In this document: in pieces, positions 23,887 through 34,835 of the stretch | Position numbering within the stretch: position 1 is the first letter of the stretch | Layout: each line of letters opens with the position of its first letter | DNA from: Luidia sarsii | Taxonomy: Eukaryota; Echinodermata; Asteroidea; Paxillosida; Luidiidae | Direction of reading: 5' to 3' | Assembly (NCBI GenBank): GCA_949987565.1 | Contig: OX465120.1 | Span: 8,012,587 to 8,076,586, forward strand | DNA length: 64,000 bases | Made by a program: the position numbers and the translations under genes | Notes under the pieces: model-generated | What the model saw: only the letters and a program-made list of their open reading frames with translations | What the model was told of the DNA's origin: nothing | Databases searched by the model: none

Positions 23887-24039
23887 CCCGCAGTCTGCTC
23901 TAGATTCAATTGTTAAAGAAGAATCAAGCCGTGAATTCAGGTCAACAATAAGTGTAAATATGTAAATGTACTGGTTCCATCGAGAACACAGCTGGAAATT
24001 CTTCGAAGGACTCAGACTCGGATGACAAGGACTCGGTCT

Positions 24040-24850
24040 CAACCACAACACTGATAAGATGCATGAAATAGTCAACTAGTCTTTGCCAGGGAGGGGCGCC
24101 AGGGACCAGCCTCTCGATTTCAGATGCAAACGACCGATAACAATGTAAACCTGGCTACAGAAGTTCGAGGGATCACGCAATGTGGATGCATCTCTTTTAA
24201 TTTAAATCAAACAAATGATTTATTATGATGAAATTTTACATTCATGTTGCTCGTTTTAGATTTCACATTTTTTTGGTCAATCACAGCAGTTTTATGATTC
24301 CGTGAACTACTGTCAACTTTTGGAGATTTCCATTCTAGGAAACTATTTTGACAAAAAGACCCGTGCACTCTCTTCAAACTGTATAATAGTTTTTGACATA
24401 ATGTTTGACATCATTGAGTCATATGCCAGAGAGGATAAGTATGGATATGATCAGCTTGCAGTCCTTCTCAATCATTGAGTAACGCTTGTTGTGCGATGCT
24501 GCACATTTATTTAATGGCAGTCTAAGTTCATGTTACACCATTACTTTTACTGAGAGTGATATACCAAATTGTTGTAAACTGCTTACTGACTAAAATTACC
24601 AAAATGCAAATCTCAAAATTTAGTGGGCTTGACCTTTCGATCCTAGCAGGACCTTTCAAATGTCCTACTAGGATCGAAACGTCAGGCCCACTAAAGTTTG
24701 AGACATTTCTTTATACATTTTGAAAAATGATGACGAAATTTTTTACTGGACCAGGATTCGAACCCGAGACCCCTGGTTTTGCGTACCAGTGCTCTTACCC
24801 TCTGGGCTATCTAGCCCTTAGATGGTAGCCTTCCCAAGGTAAACTGGTCT
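24040..24850 (-). mobile_element. tRNA-derived SINE, interrupted copy
   Basis: The minus-strand tRNA-like head (24743-24820) has A box TAGCCCAGAGGGTAAG and B box GGTTCGAATCC. A related body segment (GGCGCC..CTCTCGATTTCAGATGCAAAC, about 24085-24175) lies to the left, as in the copies at 26990-27270 and 61760-62110. A Penelope-tail inverted pair separates the two parts. Confidence 0.55.
24560..24705. repeat. Inverted pair of Penelope-type tail motifs
   Basis: GGGCTTGACCTTTCGATCC..AGCAGGACCTTTC is followed by GTCCTACTAGGATCGAAACG and TCAGGCCC, inverse to each other around a short centre. Its left flank matches 7880-7950. Confidence 0.65.
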
Positions 24851-25425
24851 TTGCCGGGATGTTTTTACTGTTCACTGTTTAAAAAAGTACACTCTTATCA
24901 TCTGGTTTTTGCGCGGGCTATTGTCATACTCATAAATCTAAAGCAATATTATTTTACATTGGTAGTCAAACATAAAAGCCCAAAACAGCATTTTTGTAAT
25001 TATATTATTCTACCTTGTAATGTTGGAATACATTTCTTAAAATATCAATAGAATATAAATAGAGCAATACATAATTATATATTTTCCCGGAAAGTGCGTT
25101 ACTTCGGTGTGAAAATAGCACCATGATCAACTAAAGCTGAAAGTGCTAGGATATCTGAACAACGATATCATTCAATATCTTCCCCATTTAAAACGGGTAA
25201 GGTCAAAAATATTCACCTCTACCAAAAAATCTCAATCACCAGAGCATGCTTCACACTGATAATCCTCTACAGATATCTACCTATTTTTTCATCAAAATGG
25301 ACATATGAAATAAAATTAATGTTCTTTTTTCTTAGCCGATTTAATATAATATTCTAAATTTCTGTACCAATTTGTTATTCAATTGTATTTAAGGTTTGCC
25401 AAATGTGATAACCGTCACCCACTTT

Positions 25426-25717
25426 TTAATTTTGTTTCAACTTTAGTATTTTCTGAACACCATGTAATCGTCTACACATTCTGCAACAACACAAGCATAG
25501 CTTTTTAACCATTAATATGAATACGAGGCAGAGACACAGCATGAAGCCGTACACATCAATCATATTTCTTTGTATGAAGTTCATGTCTACTACCTTTGGT
25601 CGTAAGTAGTCCCCACCAAATCTTGTCACGTGACTGATCCAATGGGCAGCCTTATCAGCAGGAACCAGCGTTCTGTCCTTCATTATGCCTGACAATCTTT
25701 GGGCATTTTTCTTAAAG
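25426..25717 (-). CDS. UGT exon 5 (membrane anchor)
   Basis: The acceptor TTGATTATAG precedes CTTTAAG. It encodes the terminal helix region (DKAAHWISHVTRFGG), a membrane segment (YGFMLCLCLVFILM), a basic cysteine-rich cytosolic tail and the KLKQN ending, with the stop at 25428-25426. Confidence 0.85.
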
Positions 25718-28700
25718 CTATAATCAACGAAAACAAATATGGAGAAAATTTTAGGAAAGTGAACATACTAAATGTTATCACTTTTATGTTCAAATTATTT
25801 ATAAGCAGAGAACCTTTTATAGTCGATGTCTTTCACACAGGTGGTGTGACATACACAGTCTGGCCTATTTAATTTGCGCAGACAGTTAATCTTCATAGAG
25901 AGTAAGTTTGTGTGCAACCTCCAAGGCAAAATCTGGCAAAGTAGGATTCGCTGTGTTGAGAATCTGACCAATCAGAGACCTTACGTGCTTTCCCTATGGA
26001 GAGTCAGTTGTATGTGAAAACTCATAGACAATAATTGTCTATGAATATTTTGTGGCAGAAGTGGGATCCGTCCACTGCTGGCAGCAATTGACCAATCAGA
26101 TACATTGTGTGCTTTCCTTATGGGGTAGTCAGTTTGTGTGAATTCCCGTAAACAATATTTTGTGGCAAAGTGGGATTCACCACTGGAGCATTAAACCAAT
26201 CAGAACCCTCTATTGTGTGTCCAATGAACGTAGGGATTCTCCGGTCAGTGGCCAATCAAAGCAACTGTTTTATGCACTGACGCAAGTGCAGCTTAGATCC
26301 AATGAGATTCAGTGCAAGTAATTAACATAAGTCCCTTTGGCAGGAAGGAACGCGTTGGCAAAGGTTCGACTTGGCGAAGGTTCGAGTTGTCAAAGGTACG
26401 AGTTGTCGAAGGTTCGAGTTGTCGAAGGTACGATATGGAGAAGTTACGAGTTGAGAAAGGTGCGAGTTGAGAAAGGTACAAATGACTAGAAACCATACTA
26501 ATAACTACTAGGATCCTTAGGAAAACCCTCAAGATCTATAGGATACGGGCCGGGACGTAGCTTGATTCGAGGGGAATCCTGCACAAATGGAAAATAATAA
26601 TAATAATAATAATAATGTTGGGATTACCTTGGTTGATGGATGACCTGAGTAACGGCCTGATATAGACTTTCTTCGGTTACCTGGAAGAAGTCTAGTGATA
26701 TTGCAAACCCTTTGCTGGTTGCTCGAACCATGTTGTCAAAGTGATCTCCGAACAAAGGGATACCCACAACAGGCAGGCCATACCACACGGCTTCATGTAG
26801 AATTCCAGATCCACCATGGCAAAGTACCGCACGCACGTTTGGATGTGCTGAAGATAGAGGAAACAGTAACTCATCAGAAACAAATTATTAGAAACATTGC
26901 AAAACACACATAGTAAGTGAAATGATACCGGTAACGAAACCGATATAAGATCACTTAAGCTATTCTAAACCAAAATGTCTTTTAATCAAGCAAAACATGA
27001 CAAACTGACTGGGAACTTTTGAACTGATTTACAGCAATCGGTTGTTTGAATCTGAATGGAAACGGGGTTGTGGTCCCTGTAGATATACGGCAGTTAATGG
27101 TTAATTGCATCTGACTGGCGCCCCCACCACGGCAAAGACTAGTTGACAATTTAGGAAGGGCTGGATAGCTCAGGTGTATAGGCCATGTTTACCGATACGC
27201 AATATCAGAGGACTCGGATTCAAGTCCCGGTCAAGTCAAATTTTCCGTTTACTATTTGTTTTCCAAAATGTATTTTAACTTTTTAAAACTTTTTTAACTT
27301 TCTTATTTTACTAGATAAATTTATACAACCTGTTTTTTTTTTATACGTGGCTCCATATCTATCATAGGGTTAATTATTTTGCTTTACATGTGAGCTTATT
27401 ATTTTGAACAATACCCTTCAAAAACATATTCTGTCTTTCTTTATCATCAATAAAATGGTCACTGCCGAGGCAATGAACATTCTAAGGAATATTCGTTTAC
27501 AAAAATGTGTATTCCTTGCATTACGTATCATAATAATGTGTATGTGTGATAGTACGCACCCATAAAGGATTGCATTGGTATCCATGGTACAACTTTGGTG
27601 TTATTCCCGAGTGGCAGTGTGGCCGCTTTGCCCACAAAATGCCACAACACTCTTTGTGGTAGTTTGGCCAAACTTCGAGCGAACATTTTGGCGAGGTCCA
27701 CATCGATGTTATCCATGTGAGTACCAAGAGAAAACAGAATCACTCCTTCATTTGATGCATTGTCCACAAACTCCTGCTGGTCCTGTGGTACCTGTATACT
27801 CGAGAAGATAGGATTATACCAAAGGATACCCACTTTTTATTGGTGTGCACAGGGACTGTCAACACTTTTGCTAAGAACGATTGCACTCTGGCTGTAGGCA
27901 ACAGTAAGTTTGATATCATATATTATATCCTAATTAGGTATTATCGTTACCGATGCCTTATCTTCTGCCGAAAATTATCAGGAAATGCCAACTAATTAAA
28001 ATGATTCGTTCGAGATAAACATTTTAATCACCCGAATGTGGACCAAGTGTCTAGGCCACTTTGCAATGATCAAGCCCACCTAAAAGTCAAGAGCTTATCT
28101 GGAAATGTTCTCGTGTCTAAAATGCAAATTCCAAGATAGCACAAATGTGATATCTTGGACGTTCGACGATTCGATAATAGCAGGACCTTTCTCAGAGGTA
28201 GATCGACAAGAACATGAACAGATAGGAATATAGATATGGATATAGTTAAATAAATAGTGGAAGGCCAGTAACACGCTCAATGTAAACATGACAAAATGAG
28301 CTCTTTGTTACTGCCTCTCCAGAAATATTGGCGTTATCTTTGATTCTATATTTTAGTCTCCTGCCCCGAGTTTATATATATAGTCCTAGGCCTACTAAGG
28401 TTTTCGCTAAATCTACTGGGGATGTGCCAAAAAACAGAGAAAATTTGGAAACAATATTATTGTTATAGTGTGTCAGTTCGTGGTGAAGTCTGACATTACA
28501 TTTACACTACTGTATGTACATGAATATCGTTTCAAAGGCTGCGACAAGTTTTTCAAGGGCCTTTTACTTGTGAAGGTTCTTATTTATGGGGGCCAGAATA
28601 AAAAAAAACACCTCGTAATGTAGTCTGGGGTAAAACTCAAAGAGAAAACTTTGGACCTGTGGGACAAGAGTCAATATGCAGTATTTGTATATTACTACTA

Positions 28701-31367
28701 TTAGTTTCATTCAAATCAAAGACTGAAAATATCCGAATACATGTACCACACATTTCCCCAAAACTCGCACTTGCTTTTTCATGAAATTTGTCGATATGGG
28801 GCTTGTTGTCGATAATATCTTTCTATTATATAGGAACAGAAATCGAAACATTGTATTTTGAATTAAAATAAATGAATAAAGGGATGTATCAATAAATGAA
28901 TGCCTTTGACTTTTTTTAAGAGGACACAATTCAACTCATTATTTACAAATCTATCACAAGATTAAAAAAAATTAAATCAATAATAACACTTCAATCTAAT
29001 TGAACTTATGCAATCAAATTATCGGGAATCGGAAAACAAAAAATATACCAAGAGGGATGAGTATACTTCAGAGGTTTTTTTTTATAAGTTGTCAGAAATG
29101 CCAGATAAGGTTATCATTATTTAGACTCACTCAAATTTGTTTTGAATCAGTGTTCCATCTTTGTAATACATAAAAGAGCATTTCTTTTTTGAGTTCATAA
29201 TAACTGTATTCGTTATAAATTTTGCTTTTTATTCGGTATTTCCATGTCAGTAATGTATTTTAGGAGTAATCGTTAACGTAAAACTAGTGGCTTTGAGGCT
29301 AATGATGAGATTGAATGAATGAATGAAGGCATGAATGAATGAAGGGATGGGATGACTTTGTGTACAGTATGCATGTATATTATGCAGTCTTAAGCAAGGC
29401 TGACACTTGCACGATTATGTGGCACGCATTGGCACGACTCGAGTCGTGCCAGTGCGCAAACTAGTCGTAAACTGGCGTGAAGTGTGCCATATCGGGACGA
29501 GAATTTTGAAATGTTCAAAATTTTTGTCACAACAAAAATTAGCAACCGTGTCGTGAACTATGCGCAAACTGTTCGTGAACGATGCGGGAGGATGCGTGCC
29601 AGTGCGTGCCAGTGCGTGCCAGTGCGCGCCACGCCACGACTGATTCGAATAGTTCACGAACAGCTCACGCCGAGTTCACGAACAGTTCACGACATGTTCA
29701 CGAATTGGTGCGCGTCGCAGCGTTGCCGTGCCTTACCACTGACACGGTCACGTGTACTTCACGCATTGATGGCACGAGCAGTTCACGACAAGTTTACGCA
29801 CTTCACGAACAGTTTGCGCATGGCACGAGCAGTTTACGACGAGTTCACGAGCAGTTCACGACTACTGCGCGACAGTGGCGCTCGCGTCGGTGCAGGGGCT
29901 TTAGGGCTTCCTGGACACTGCTCACCATTCCAGAGATCGCCAGCGAAGAGACAAACTCGTCGTGCCAATGCGGGAAGTGCGTAAACTATTCGCAAACTAT
30001 GCGTGAACTCGTCGTGCCAGTTCGTGTCAATGTGGACACTGACGGGCACGCATTCGTGAACTATTCGTGAACTTGTCGTGAACTCCTCGTGAACTCTGCG
30101 TGAACTAGTCGTGAACAGTGCGGGAGCCACGATCCCAGTTCGTGCCCCAAAATGGCACGACTTGCCACGACAAACTCGTGGCCAAAAGTCGTGCAAGTGT
30201 CAGCCTTGTATTACATTGTTAGTCTGTATAACCTTCTTGGGTATTGACAGGTTGGACTAAACATTATTTTTGACAGTCATACTGAACGCTAACTGAACCG
30301 TATTCACCTTTGACTCACGTGAACTACCGACTACTGGTGACGATATAAGAAGTATGTTGGGCGGTACAGAAAAGGGAAAATCCAGCACATAATCCATGCT
30401 GACGATCCAAAGCTCAGCTCGTGCGGTCAGCTCTGTCATTGATGTGTCTGGAGCTATGCTGTGTGTGGCCTGCAGCTGGGAGTACTGATGCATAGCTAAA
30501 CGGAACAGTACTGTATACACTGCACTCATGAAAGTGTTCAGAAGTCGCTGTAGAAACGTCATATTGTCAGACAGGCCTAGTTGTCGTTCAGGTATATAAG
30601 CGGGGTGATAGGGTAGCCCGTATCTAATTATATAACAAACAAAACGGAAAACAAGAATCAACTGAGGACACACACAAACCCATGAAAATGAACAAAATCG
30701 ATTATTCAATAATGACTCAAATTTCACGCATTGAATCAGGTACACAGTATTAAACAGAAGTAACTTACATGAGCGATTGCTTTGCAGGTTTCTTTGGCGA
30801 TGCACTAAATAGTATAAATCGGAGACCTAACATGTGAGCTAGCAGTGGGTTACACCATGTTAAATCATCGCCAATTAACATGTCGAATCCAACGTCAAGA
30901 ATTTCTGAAATTGTCGTCTTGTCGCCTAACAAAGCGTTGCATTCCTCCAAGGCGAAGTTAATAAACTTTTCCTGTTCCTTTTCCGTCTTCCAGAATAATT
31001 TAAGAAGTCCAACGAAGCTCCGTAGGTTACCATTCATAACATTTGCTGAGAATCGCCTAGATATTTCTTGGCGTTCTGCGGGTGTGAAAGAGCTTTGGTA
31101 TACGATGAAGTCGAACAGATTTGCATCGCTCATATTTAACCATTTGTTGGTACTGCTGCTTAGAAGAAACGTGACACTATGGCCTTGTCTTATCAAAGAT
31201 TTAGCAACACTTGTCATGTACATTTGGTGACTTCCATCGTCTGCTGCTGCATACATCAACAACTTGAAGCGAGGGGACTCCTTTCCATCACAACCACAAA
31301 CATGGAGAGACATCATGACGGAGACGAGACCCAGCACCGCCAATATCTTAAGGTGTCCCTTATCCAT
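25426..31367 (-). CDS. UDP-glycosyltransferase (UGT family), five exons
   Basis: Exons 31367-30769, 30623-30308, 27791-27560, 26847-26628 and 25717-25426 join in phase to 1659 nt, giving a 552-residue protein, close to the usual 520-540. All introns are GT-AG. Residues 1-26 form a signal peptide. The N-terminal half is the variable acceptor-binding domain. The C-terminal half binds UDP-sugar, with VPWIPMQSFMG, CHGGSG (392-397) and PLFGDHFDN (413-421). A membrane segment lies near 511-526, and the tail KLKQN fits the KxKxx ER-retention rule. The protein should conjugate lipophilic substrates in the ER lumen. The last residue of the usual DQ pair is His418. No interruption is seen, so the gene appears intact. 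Confidence 0.85.
25900..26230 (+). repeat. Imperfect ~105-125-bp tandem repeat in UGT intron 4
   Basis: Units start at CCAATCAGA (about 25970, 26093 and 26197) and share GTGCTTTCC-T/C-TATGG, GTCAGTT and AATATTTTGTGGCA blocks. The repeated CCAATCAGA resembles a CCAAT box, but the location in an intron gives no reason to call it regulatory. Confidence 0.6.
26343..26478 (+). repeat. 16-bp tandem repeat in UGT intron 4
   Basis: About seven units of CGAGTTGTCGAAGGTT with drifting copies. Slight divergence rises toward the right end. Confidence 0.75.
26628..26847 (-). CDS. UGT exon 4 (signature exon)
   Basis: The acceptor CTATCTTCAG precedes CACATCC. It encodes HPNVRAVLCHGGSGILHEA and VVGIPLFGDHFDN, the UGT signature that contacts the UDP moiety and sugar, and ends in phase 2 at GTAATC. 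Confidence 0.9.
26990..27270 (+). mobile_element. tRNA-derived SINE in UGT intron 3
   Basis: The tRNA-like core 27156-27238 (GGCTGGATAGCTCAGGTG; B box GGATTCAAGTCCC) is preceded by a body segment (CATCTGACTGGCGCCCCC) shared with the copies at 51650 and 61950. It lies antisense to the UGT gene. Confidence 0.6.
27560..27791 (-). CDS. UGT exon 3
   Basis: The acceptor TATACAG precedes GTACCACAG. It encodes DQQEFVDNASNEGVILFSLG, the start of the nucleotide-sugar domain, through VVPWIPMQSFMG, and ends in phase 1 at GTGCGT (27559-27554). Confidence 0.85.
28160..28205 (-). repeat. Partial Penelope-type tail motif in UGT intron 2
   Basis: GATTCGATAATAGCAGGACC followed by TTTCTC matches the tail motif on the minus strand. 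No companion copy is seen nearby. Confidence 0.5.
29395..30208. mobile_element. MITE packed with TTCACGA motifs, in UGT intron 2
   Basis: Terminal inverted repeats CAAGGCTGACACTTGCACGA (29395) and TCGTGCAAGTGTCAGCCTTG (ending 30208) bracket DNA that is much more GC-rich than the intron. It is filled with short copies of TTCACGA/TCGTGAA and GTGCCAGTGCG on both strands. Open frames here are side effects of the repeats. It is probably a non-autonomous DNA transposon with subterminal binding motifs; target duplication is unclear. Confidence 0.7.
30308..30623 (-). CDS. UGT exon 2
   Basis: The acceptor is TTATATAATTAG before ATACGGG. The exon encodes GLPYHPAYIPE to SSPVVGSSRESK, residues about 200-305, closing the N-terminal domain. 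The donor AAG/GTGAAT is phase 0. A nearby GTGAGT inside the exon would break the frame into exon 3. Confidence 0.8.
30769..31367 (-). CDS. UGT exon 1
   Basis: Starts at the ATG at 31367 (MDKGHLKILAVLG), chosen because a hydrophobic signal peptide follows and a TATA box lies about 80 bp upstream. An upstream in-frame extension lacks these features. It encodes residues 1-199 of the acceptor domain and ends in phase 2 at a GTAAGT donor (30768-30763). Confidence 0.8.
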
Positions 31368-31444
31368 GGCGAAGAAGACGTCAGATTTCCTGTCTACACA
31401 TGTACACACCGTCTTTCTGGCTAGGCGCTGTCCTCTACAATCGT

Positions 31445-31454
31445 CTTTTATATA
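31445..31454 (-). promoter_or_regulatory. TATA box of the UGT gene
   Basis: The minus strand reads TATATAAAAG here, 78-87 bp upstream of the UGT start codon at 31367. That spacing predicts a transcription start near 31420 and a 5' leader of about 50 nt. Confidence 0.6.
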
Positions 31455-31867
31455 CCATTGCAATACCAGCAAGAAACGACCCGGAACCCTAAAATTAATA
31501 ACCCGACCCGCAAATCGTCCAAGAACACGTTGGTGTACAATATACCCGCAGGAGTAACTTTATGTATCTCAAAAGTGTGTTTGCACGTGCATGATGACGA
31601 ATGGCTGATTTATGGTATTAGGTTTGCTGTCAAGAACACCATATTTAGAATGATAGTGAATGATCTCTCCGTTGGAATTTGGTTTTGGAAAAAGGCCCAA
31701 AATGTACACTTCTCTCTTGCCAGGGTATCTCCCTGATAGCAGACTGACGTCTGTATTACGTCTTGAACTGGTCGTAATTTGGTCATCACGTCATAAGTCG
31801 TTTAAATGACTACTTTAAGTCGTCAACATGACGTCTTTATATGACTATATTTTGGGGTTGTTTTTTA

Positions 31868-32062
31868 CCACACTTTAACGTATATGTTACGTCAATTATT
31901 TACCACTTGTTGACATCTTTTCATAAGAATATTTTACGTCAATTATTTACCACTTGTTGACATCTTTTCATAAGACCAGAATATGACGTATTTTTTACGT
32001 CCATTATTTACCACTTGTTGACGTCTTTTCATAAGACCAAAATACGACGTATATTTTACGTA
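31868..32062 (+). repeat. ~60-bp tandem repeat with ACGTC motifs
   Basis: Three units share TTTTTACGTC, ATTATTTACCACTTGTTGAC and ATCTTTTCATAAGA. DNA upstream (31745-31860) is rich in the same GACGTC/TGACGT words. Confidence 0.7.
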
Positions 32063-32064
32063 TT

Positions 32065-32225
32065 CAGTGAGGGTTACGGACCGCTGTGTACAAAAAATGA
32101 CCGAAGTGTGTTTTTTCAAATTTTTAAACACTGCTCACTTGTCGCAATAACAGCAAATAGCCGTCGTGCGGGATACACGTCACGAGACTAAACGCTGATT
32201 GGTCGAAACAGTCCCACTCGGCTCT
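32065..32225. mobile_element. Fragment of the Mutator-like foldback family
   Basis: GAGGGTTACGGACCGC, then CGCAATAACAGCAAATAGCC and GAGACTAAACGCTGATTGGTCGA match the arms of the elements at 1543-3533 and 3751-5018. Only part of one arm remains. A hairpin element follows immediately at 32229. Confidence 0.65.
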
Positions 32226-32228
32226 CGC

Positions 32229-32750
32229 CCATTTTTTTGTATTCAGTAAGAAGCACAGATTGCAATACTGGTCATTTTCTTTACTCATGTTTGTGGGAAA
32301 AGGGAGAAATGTCTGTTCGTTTGACCGAGAAGATGTCTCTCCCGTCCGACCAGCCGAAATGAGGCGGCCATCTTTGATTTGCAACTGAACACGCAATCGG
32401 TACATACAGATCGATGACGTTCGGACAGGTCTCTTTGCGCAGTGGGTCTGTGTGAGTGTGCGTGCGCATCGGCGCTTGCACGCATTGCACGGTGACTTAT
32501 CCTGAACGGCGCAAAAAAAAAAAACACAAAAAAAATCGCTCTGTGCTCTTGGATCTGTAAGAACGTCATCGCTTTGCGGGTACTGATTGCTTGTTGTTGG
32601 ATAATCAAATATGGCCGCCTCATTTTGGCTCGTCGGACGGGAGAGACATCTTCTTGATCAAAAGACCGACAATTTTTCTTTTTTCCCCCAAATGTGAGTA
32701 AAAAAATGACGAGTATTGGAATCTGTGATTCTCACTGAATCCAAAAATGG
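32229..32750. mobile_element. Inverted-repeat element, ~520 bp
   Basis: Ends CCCATTTTTTTGTATTCAGT and its diverged inverse (ACTGAATCCAAAAATGGG) border arms that include GAAGATGTCTCTCCCGTCCG (about 32329) and its complement (about 32640). The central part has oligo-A and CGCATCGGCGC. Non-coding. Confidence 0.65.
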
Positions 32751-33645
32751 GTGTATACAAATTGTATACAAATACATGTATTGTGTTTAGAGATTATTAT
32801 GAGATTCAGCATCTCTCAGTTCCATTTTTGGATCAATAAAAAAAAAATATCTTCCTACAAATGTGCTTGATGGACGTTTAACCTTATCTGGACTAGTGAC
32901 GTTCTAATTTTTCTTGAGAAATTATTGTTTAAGGTCTTAGGGCCCCATATACATGTATGCCCTCTCACGTCTTGAGCATCGGGGCGTGATGTTTCGGACT
33001 GGTTACAACAAGGTAAATAAGCATGTCCGAAGGATCCCCCAAGTTATAACCCTTATCAACCAGGATCGATTGTACACAAGTAATTCTAATCTATCAGTGC
33101 AGTGGACAACTAAACTACACATGCAATTTGTAATTTTGTATCATGATTAGGATGGATTGTTCAGTGAATCGGGTCATGAATTGGTATATAATGTGGAATA
33201 GTTACAAGCATTTTGAAAATTACAACCATTGGGACAAAATGGTAATCGTTTCATTTAAAGTGTTCTGTGGTCGATTTTATATAATTACCATGTGATTGTA
33301 ATCTACAGGAACCATTTCAGCTGGAGAATCAACTTGTATTCTTGCCTATTTGCTGAAAACTAAACTACGGTCCTTTTTTGTTTTGAAATTTCGTGTATAC
33401 CACTGCAAGTATATATTCACTGTACTGTTACTACTGTATTAATTTTTGTACTTGAGCCAGTGTGAATTTGCCAGACGTAAAGCTCAAGAAATTAGGCCAA
33501 AGAATGTTGCGTGTTCCATTGCTTTCATTGTGCATTTTGTTGCTTACAGATAATTACGGGTTCTTCACATGTAAAAGGAAATCATGGAAAGGAAGGGGGT
33601 TTTACTTTCTGTTTTAACTTCAAGTGACCCAAATTCAAATTCTCA
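32751..33645. other. No gene recognised
   Basis: AT-rich, with no element ends or conserved frames. Confidence 0.4.
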
Positions 33646-33745
33646 AGAATTTAGAGCCCGGACATTCCGATCATAGCATGAACTTTCCCAAAGGTTTCTT
33701 CGAGGGAAGGTCCTGCTGTGGATCGAAACATCCGACCCCTACATT
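33646..33745. repeat. Inverted pair of Penelope-type tail motifs, diverged
   Basis: GAGCCCGGACATTCCGATC..AGCATGAACTTTCCC and GGGAAGGTCCTGCTGTGGATCG then AAACATCC form the third head-to-head pair of this motif in the window. Confidence 0.55.
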
Positions 33746-34480
33746 CTTGGTATTTAATTTTTTTTTTATATACAGTATATAATTATTTCCAGCTGTGGCC
33801 AAATTTTGTCAAAAAAATGTGTACGTTGTATATACCGGTACTGTACAGTGTACATGTCTTTACAGCCTATTTTTTCATCACTACATGAGGGAAATAGGAT
33901 CAGGAAGATTCAACGAGATTTGTTGTCCATCAGCTATGATGTTGCCCAAAATGTTTTTTCTCCTTTTAATGTTCTTGAGAGAAACAAGATTATATGATGT
34001 AGGCCTGTTCAACTGCAAAAGCTGTAGATATAAATAATGTCATTGTGTATGAATTGATGTTGTCCTTTTAATCAGAAACATTTAACTTCCCAGAATTGCA
34101 AACGGGTAAAACAAAATTATGTACTTTGCAATACACATGTATATATATTTTTTAAGATGTTTATATTGATATGCACACATGAGTTTAGTGTTTACAACCT
34201 AACGGGTATGTATCAAAGACATAGTGTGATTGCTTTTATTACATTTTATTACATATTATTTTATTAAATTTGTGATTGTATTTATAAATAATATAACAAT
34301 GTATTTTTGTTCTTTAAACTTGGCTTCAATGTCAGCTTCTTACATGTGCTTCTTGTTTACCACACCCGTGTATGAAGACATGAAGACATGAAACCATGAT
34401 TTTTATTCAGGAATTTCAAAGTTACTTTTAATTGATCCATGTATGGGTGCAAAGTTATAGCTATATATGTTGGAATGGTA
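33746..34480. other. No gene recognised
   Basis: AT-rich DNA with short T runs; no coding signal. Confidence 0.4.
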
Positions 34481-34489
34481 CCGGGGTAC

Positions 34490-34835
34490 ATGTACGTTCA
34501 GAAGACGTTCGGAAAGGATCGCCAGTTTCATATATGCATGTTAAGACAATGTTCAGAAGACGTTCGGAAAGGGTCGCCACTGGCATCATATGCACGTTCA
34601 GACAACGTTCAGAAGACGTTCGGAAATGGTCGCCAGTTTCATATAAGCACGTTCAGACAACGCTCACAAGACGTTCGGAAAGGGTCGCCACTTTCATATA
34701 TGCACGTTCAGAAAACGTTCGAAAAGGGTCGCCACTTTCATATATGCACGTTCAGACAACGTTCAGAAGACGTTCGTAAATGGTCGCCAGTTTCATATAT
34801 GCACGTTCAGACAACGTTCAGAAAACGTTAAGCGA
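34490..34835 (+). repeat. ~60-bp tandem repeat rich in ACGTTC
   Basis: About six units of the form CACGTTCAGACAACGTTCAG, AAGACGTTCGGAAA, GGGTCGCCACTTTCATATATG. Beyond the array, ACGTTCACTGAACGTTCACTG continues the same word. The open frames here follow from the repeats. Confidence 0.8.

Noticed and set aside
22432..23965. Long open frames of hexapeptide repeats (up to 304 codons on both strands)
   Set aside because: They exist because an 18-bp unit without a stop codon keeps frames open. Several overlapping frames on both strands are equally open and there is no non-repeat coding context.
24743..24820. Functional tRNA gene
   Set aside because: The acceptor arm is not paired, position 33 is not U and near-identical heads recur as part of a SINE.
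29484..30196. Open frames of 120-166 codons in UGT intron 2
   Set aside because: They are built from the TTCACGA-type short repeats of a MITE and occur on both strands.
34432..34831. Open frames of 115-130 codons
   Set aside because: They are read-throughs of the tandem repeat array.
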